5,098 nt of DNA from an uncultured Porphyromonas sp. (lineage in GTDB: Bacteria > Bacteroidota > Bacteroidia > Bacteroidales > Porphyromonadaceae): positions 1 through 5,098 of the forward strand of contig CAMBHQ010000086.1 in the NCBI GenBank assembly GCA_945867245.1. The letters run 5' to 3'. Made by a program: the position numbers and the translations under genes. Position 1 is the stretch's first letter. Each line of letters begins with the position of its first letter. The notes under the pieces were generated by a model that made no database searches, was not told the DNA's origin, and worked only from the letters and a program-made list of their open reading frames with translations. Below, in pieces: positions 4,818-5,098 of the stretch.

Positions 4818-5098
4818 CTAGATGCCCAAACTTACCGCTCTGCACATCGTTGATGGCCTGCATAATCTCCTGCTTGGTATTCATCACAAAAGGCCCATAG
4901 GCTACAATAGGTTCGCCGAGAGGCTCTCCACTAAGCACAAGTACAATAGTATCGGGCGAAGTGGCTACTAGCTCGAAGGTCTCGCCCTCGTTCTCAAACT
5001 TGAGGATGTTATCCTCGGGAACATCTGTACCATCGACTAGCACTGAGCCCTGCACCACTAGGAGGGCCGTATTGTAGTGTGCGGGGAAGCTAAACACG
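4813..5098 (-). CDS. Pirin family protein, C-terminal part (N-terminus beyond window)
   Basis: About 95 codons are visible, ending at TAG 4815-4813; the frame is open to the right edge, so the start and the N-terminal cupin lie outside. The visible part matches the C-terminal pirin domain: VVQGSVLVDG, then LVLSGEPLGEPIVAYGPFVMNT and EIMQAINDVQSGKFG at the end, which is the typical family terminus. Pirins are bicupin proteins; some bacterial members dioxygenate quercetin, others bind metabolic enzymes or regulators. The metal-binding histidines sit in the N-terminal cupin and cannot be checked here, so no activity can be assigned. The GTG at 5097 is in frame but lies inside the family alignment and is not a real start. 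It converges on comM. Confidence 0.92.
   Translation of the reverse strand, partial: VFSFPAHYNTALLVVQGSVLVDGTDVPEDNILKFENEGETFELVATSPDTIVLVLSGEPLGEPIVAYGPFVMNTKQEIMQAINDVQSGKFGHLE

Noticed and set aside
1..5098. CRISPR array, insertion sequence, prophage or defence genes
   Set aside because: No regularly spaced repeats, transposase, integrase or defence-family motifs are seen; the genes are housekeeping or stress functions.

Overview
The window looks like an ordinary chromosomal stretch from a Bacteroidota member, most likely Porphyromonadaceae and probably Porphyromonas. The evidence is threefold. Several -7 boxes fit the Bacteroidota TAnnTTTG consensus, one with a TTG element 19 nt upstream. 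Ribosome binding sites are weak or absent at some starts. PdxJ and MsrA carry Bacteroidota-style sequence (for example [15 protein letters not shown] and NAGHDLS in PdxJ). The genus is inference from family resemblance; the phylum call is firmer.

Layout. At the left edge is the 5' two-thirds of a tRNA-Val(UAC) on the minus strand (1-55), with its own promoter (75-104). A divergent plus-strand promoter near 221-228 precedes a long leader and a small exported or membrane-anchored thioredoxin-fold protein with no cysteine (360-881). A strong bidirectional hairpin terminator (901-944) separates it from a convergent minus-strand operon, msrA (2746-2234) - pdxJ (2192-1467) - bcp (1443-985), whose genes are 41 and 23 nt apart. 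A 311-nt intergenic region (2747-3057) holds the msrA promoter, overlapping hairpins and the comM promoter. The complete comM/yifB gene follows on the plus strand (3058-4605). A 207-nt spacer (4606-4812) carries a perfect 24-bp inverted repeat and a second, structured segment. The C-terminal part of a pirin-family gene on the minus strand runs off the right edge (4813-5098).

How the genes work together. MsrA repairs oxidised methionine and Bcp reduces peroxides; both usually draw electrons from thioredoxin. PdxJ, the last-step enzyme of de novo vitamin B6 synthesis, sits between them, so the operon pairs oxidant defence with pyridoxal-phosphate supply. The convergent thioredoxin-fold protein cannot itself be a dithiol reductant. 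ComM is an AAA+ protein that aids branch migration during natural transformation and has no evident functional tie to its neighbours. No mobile element, CRISPR array, phage gene or defence system is visible. The items most worth checking are the nearly leaderless msrA start, the two mutually exclusive hairpins upstream of msrA, the long perfect inverted repeat after comM and the cysteine-free thioredoxin-like protein.
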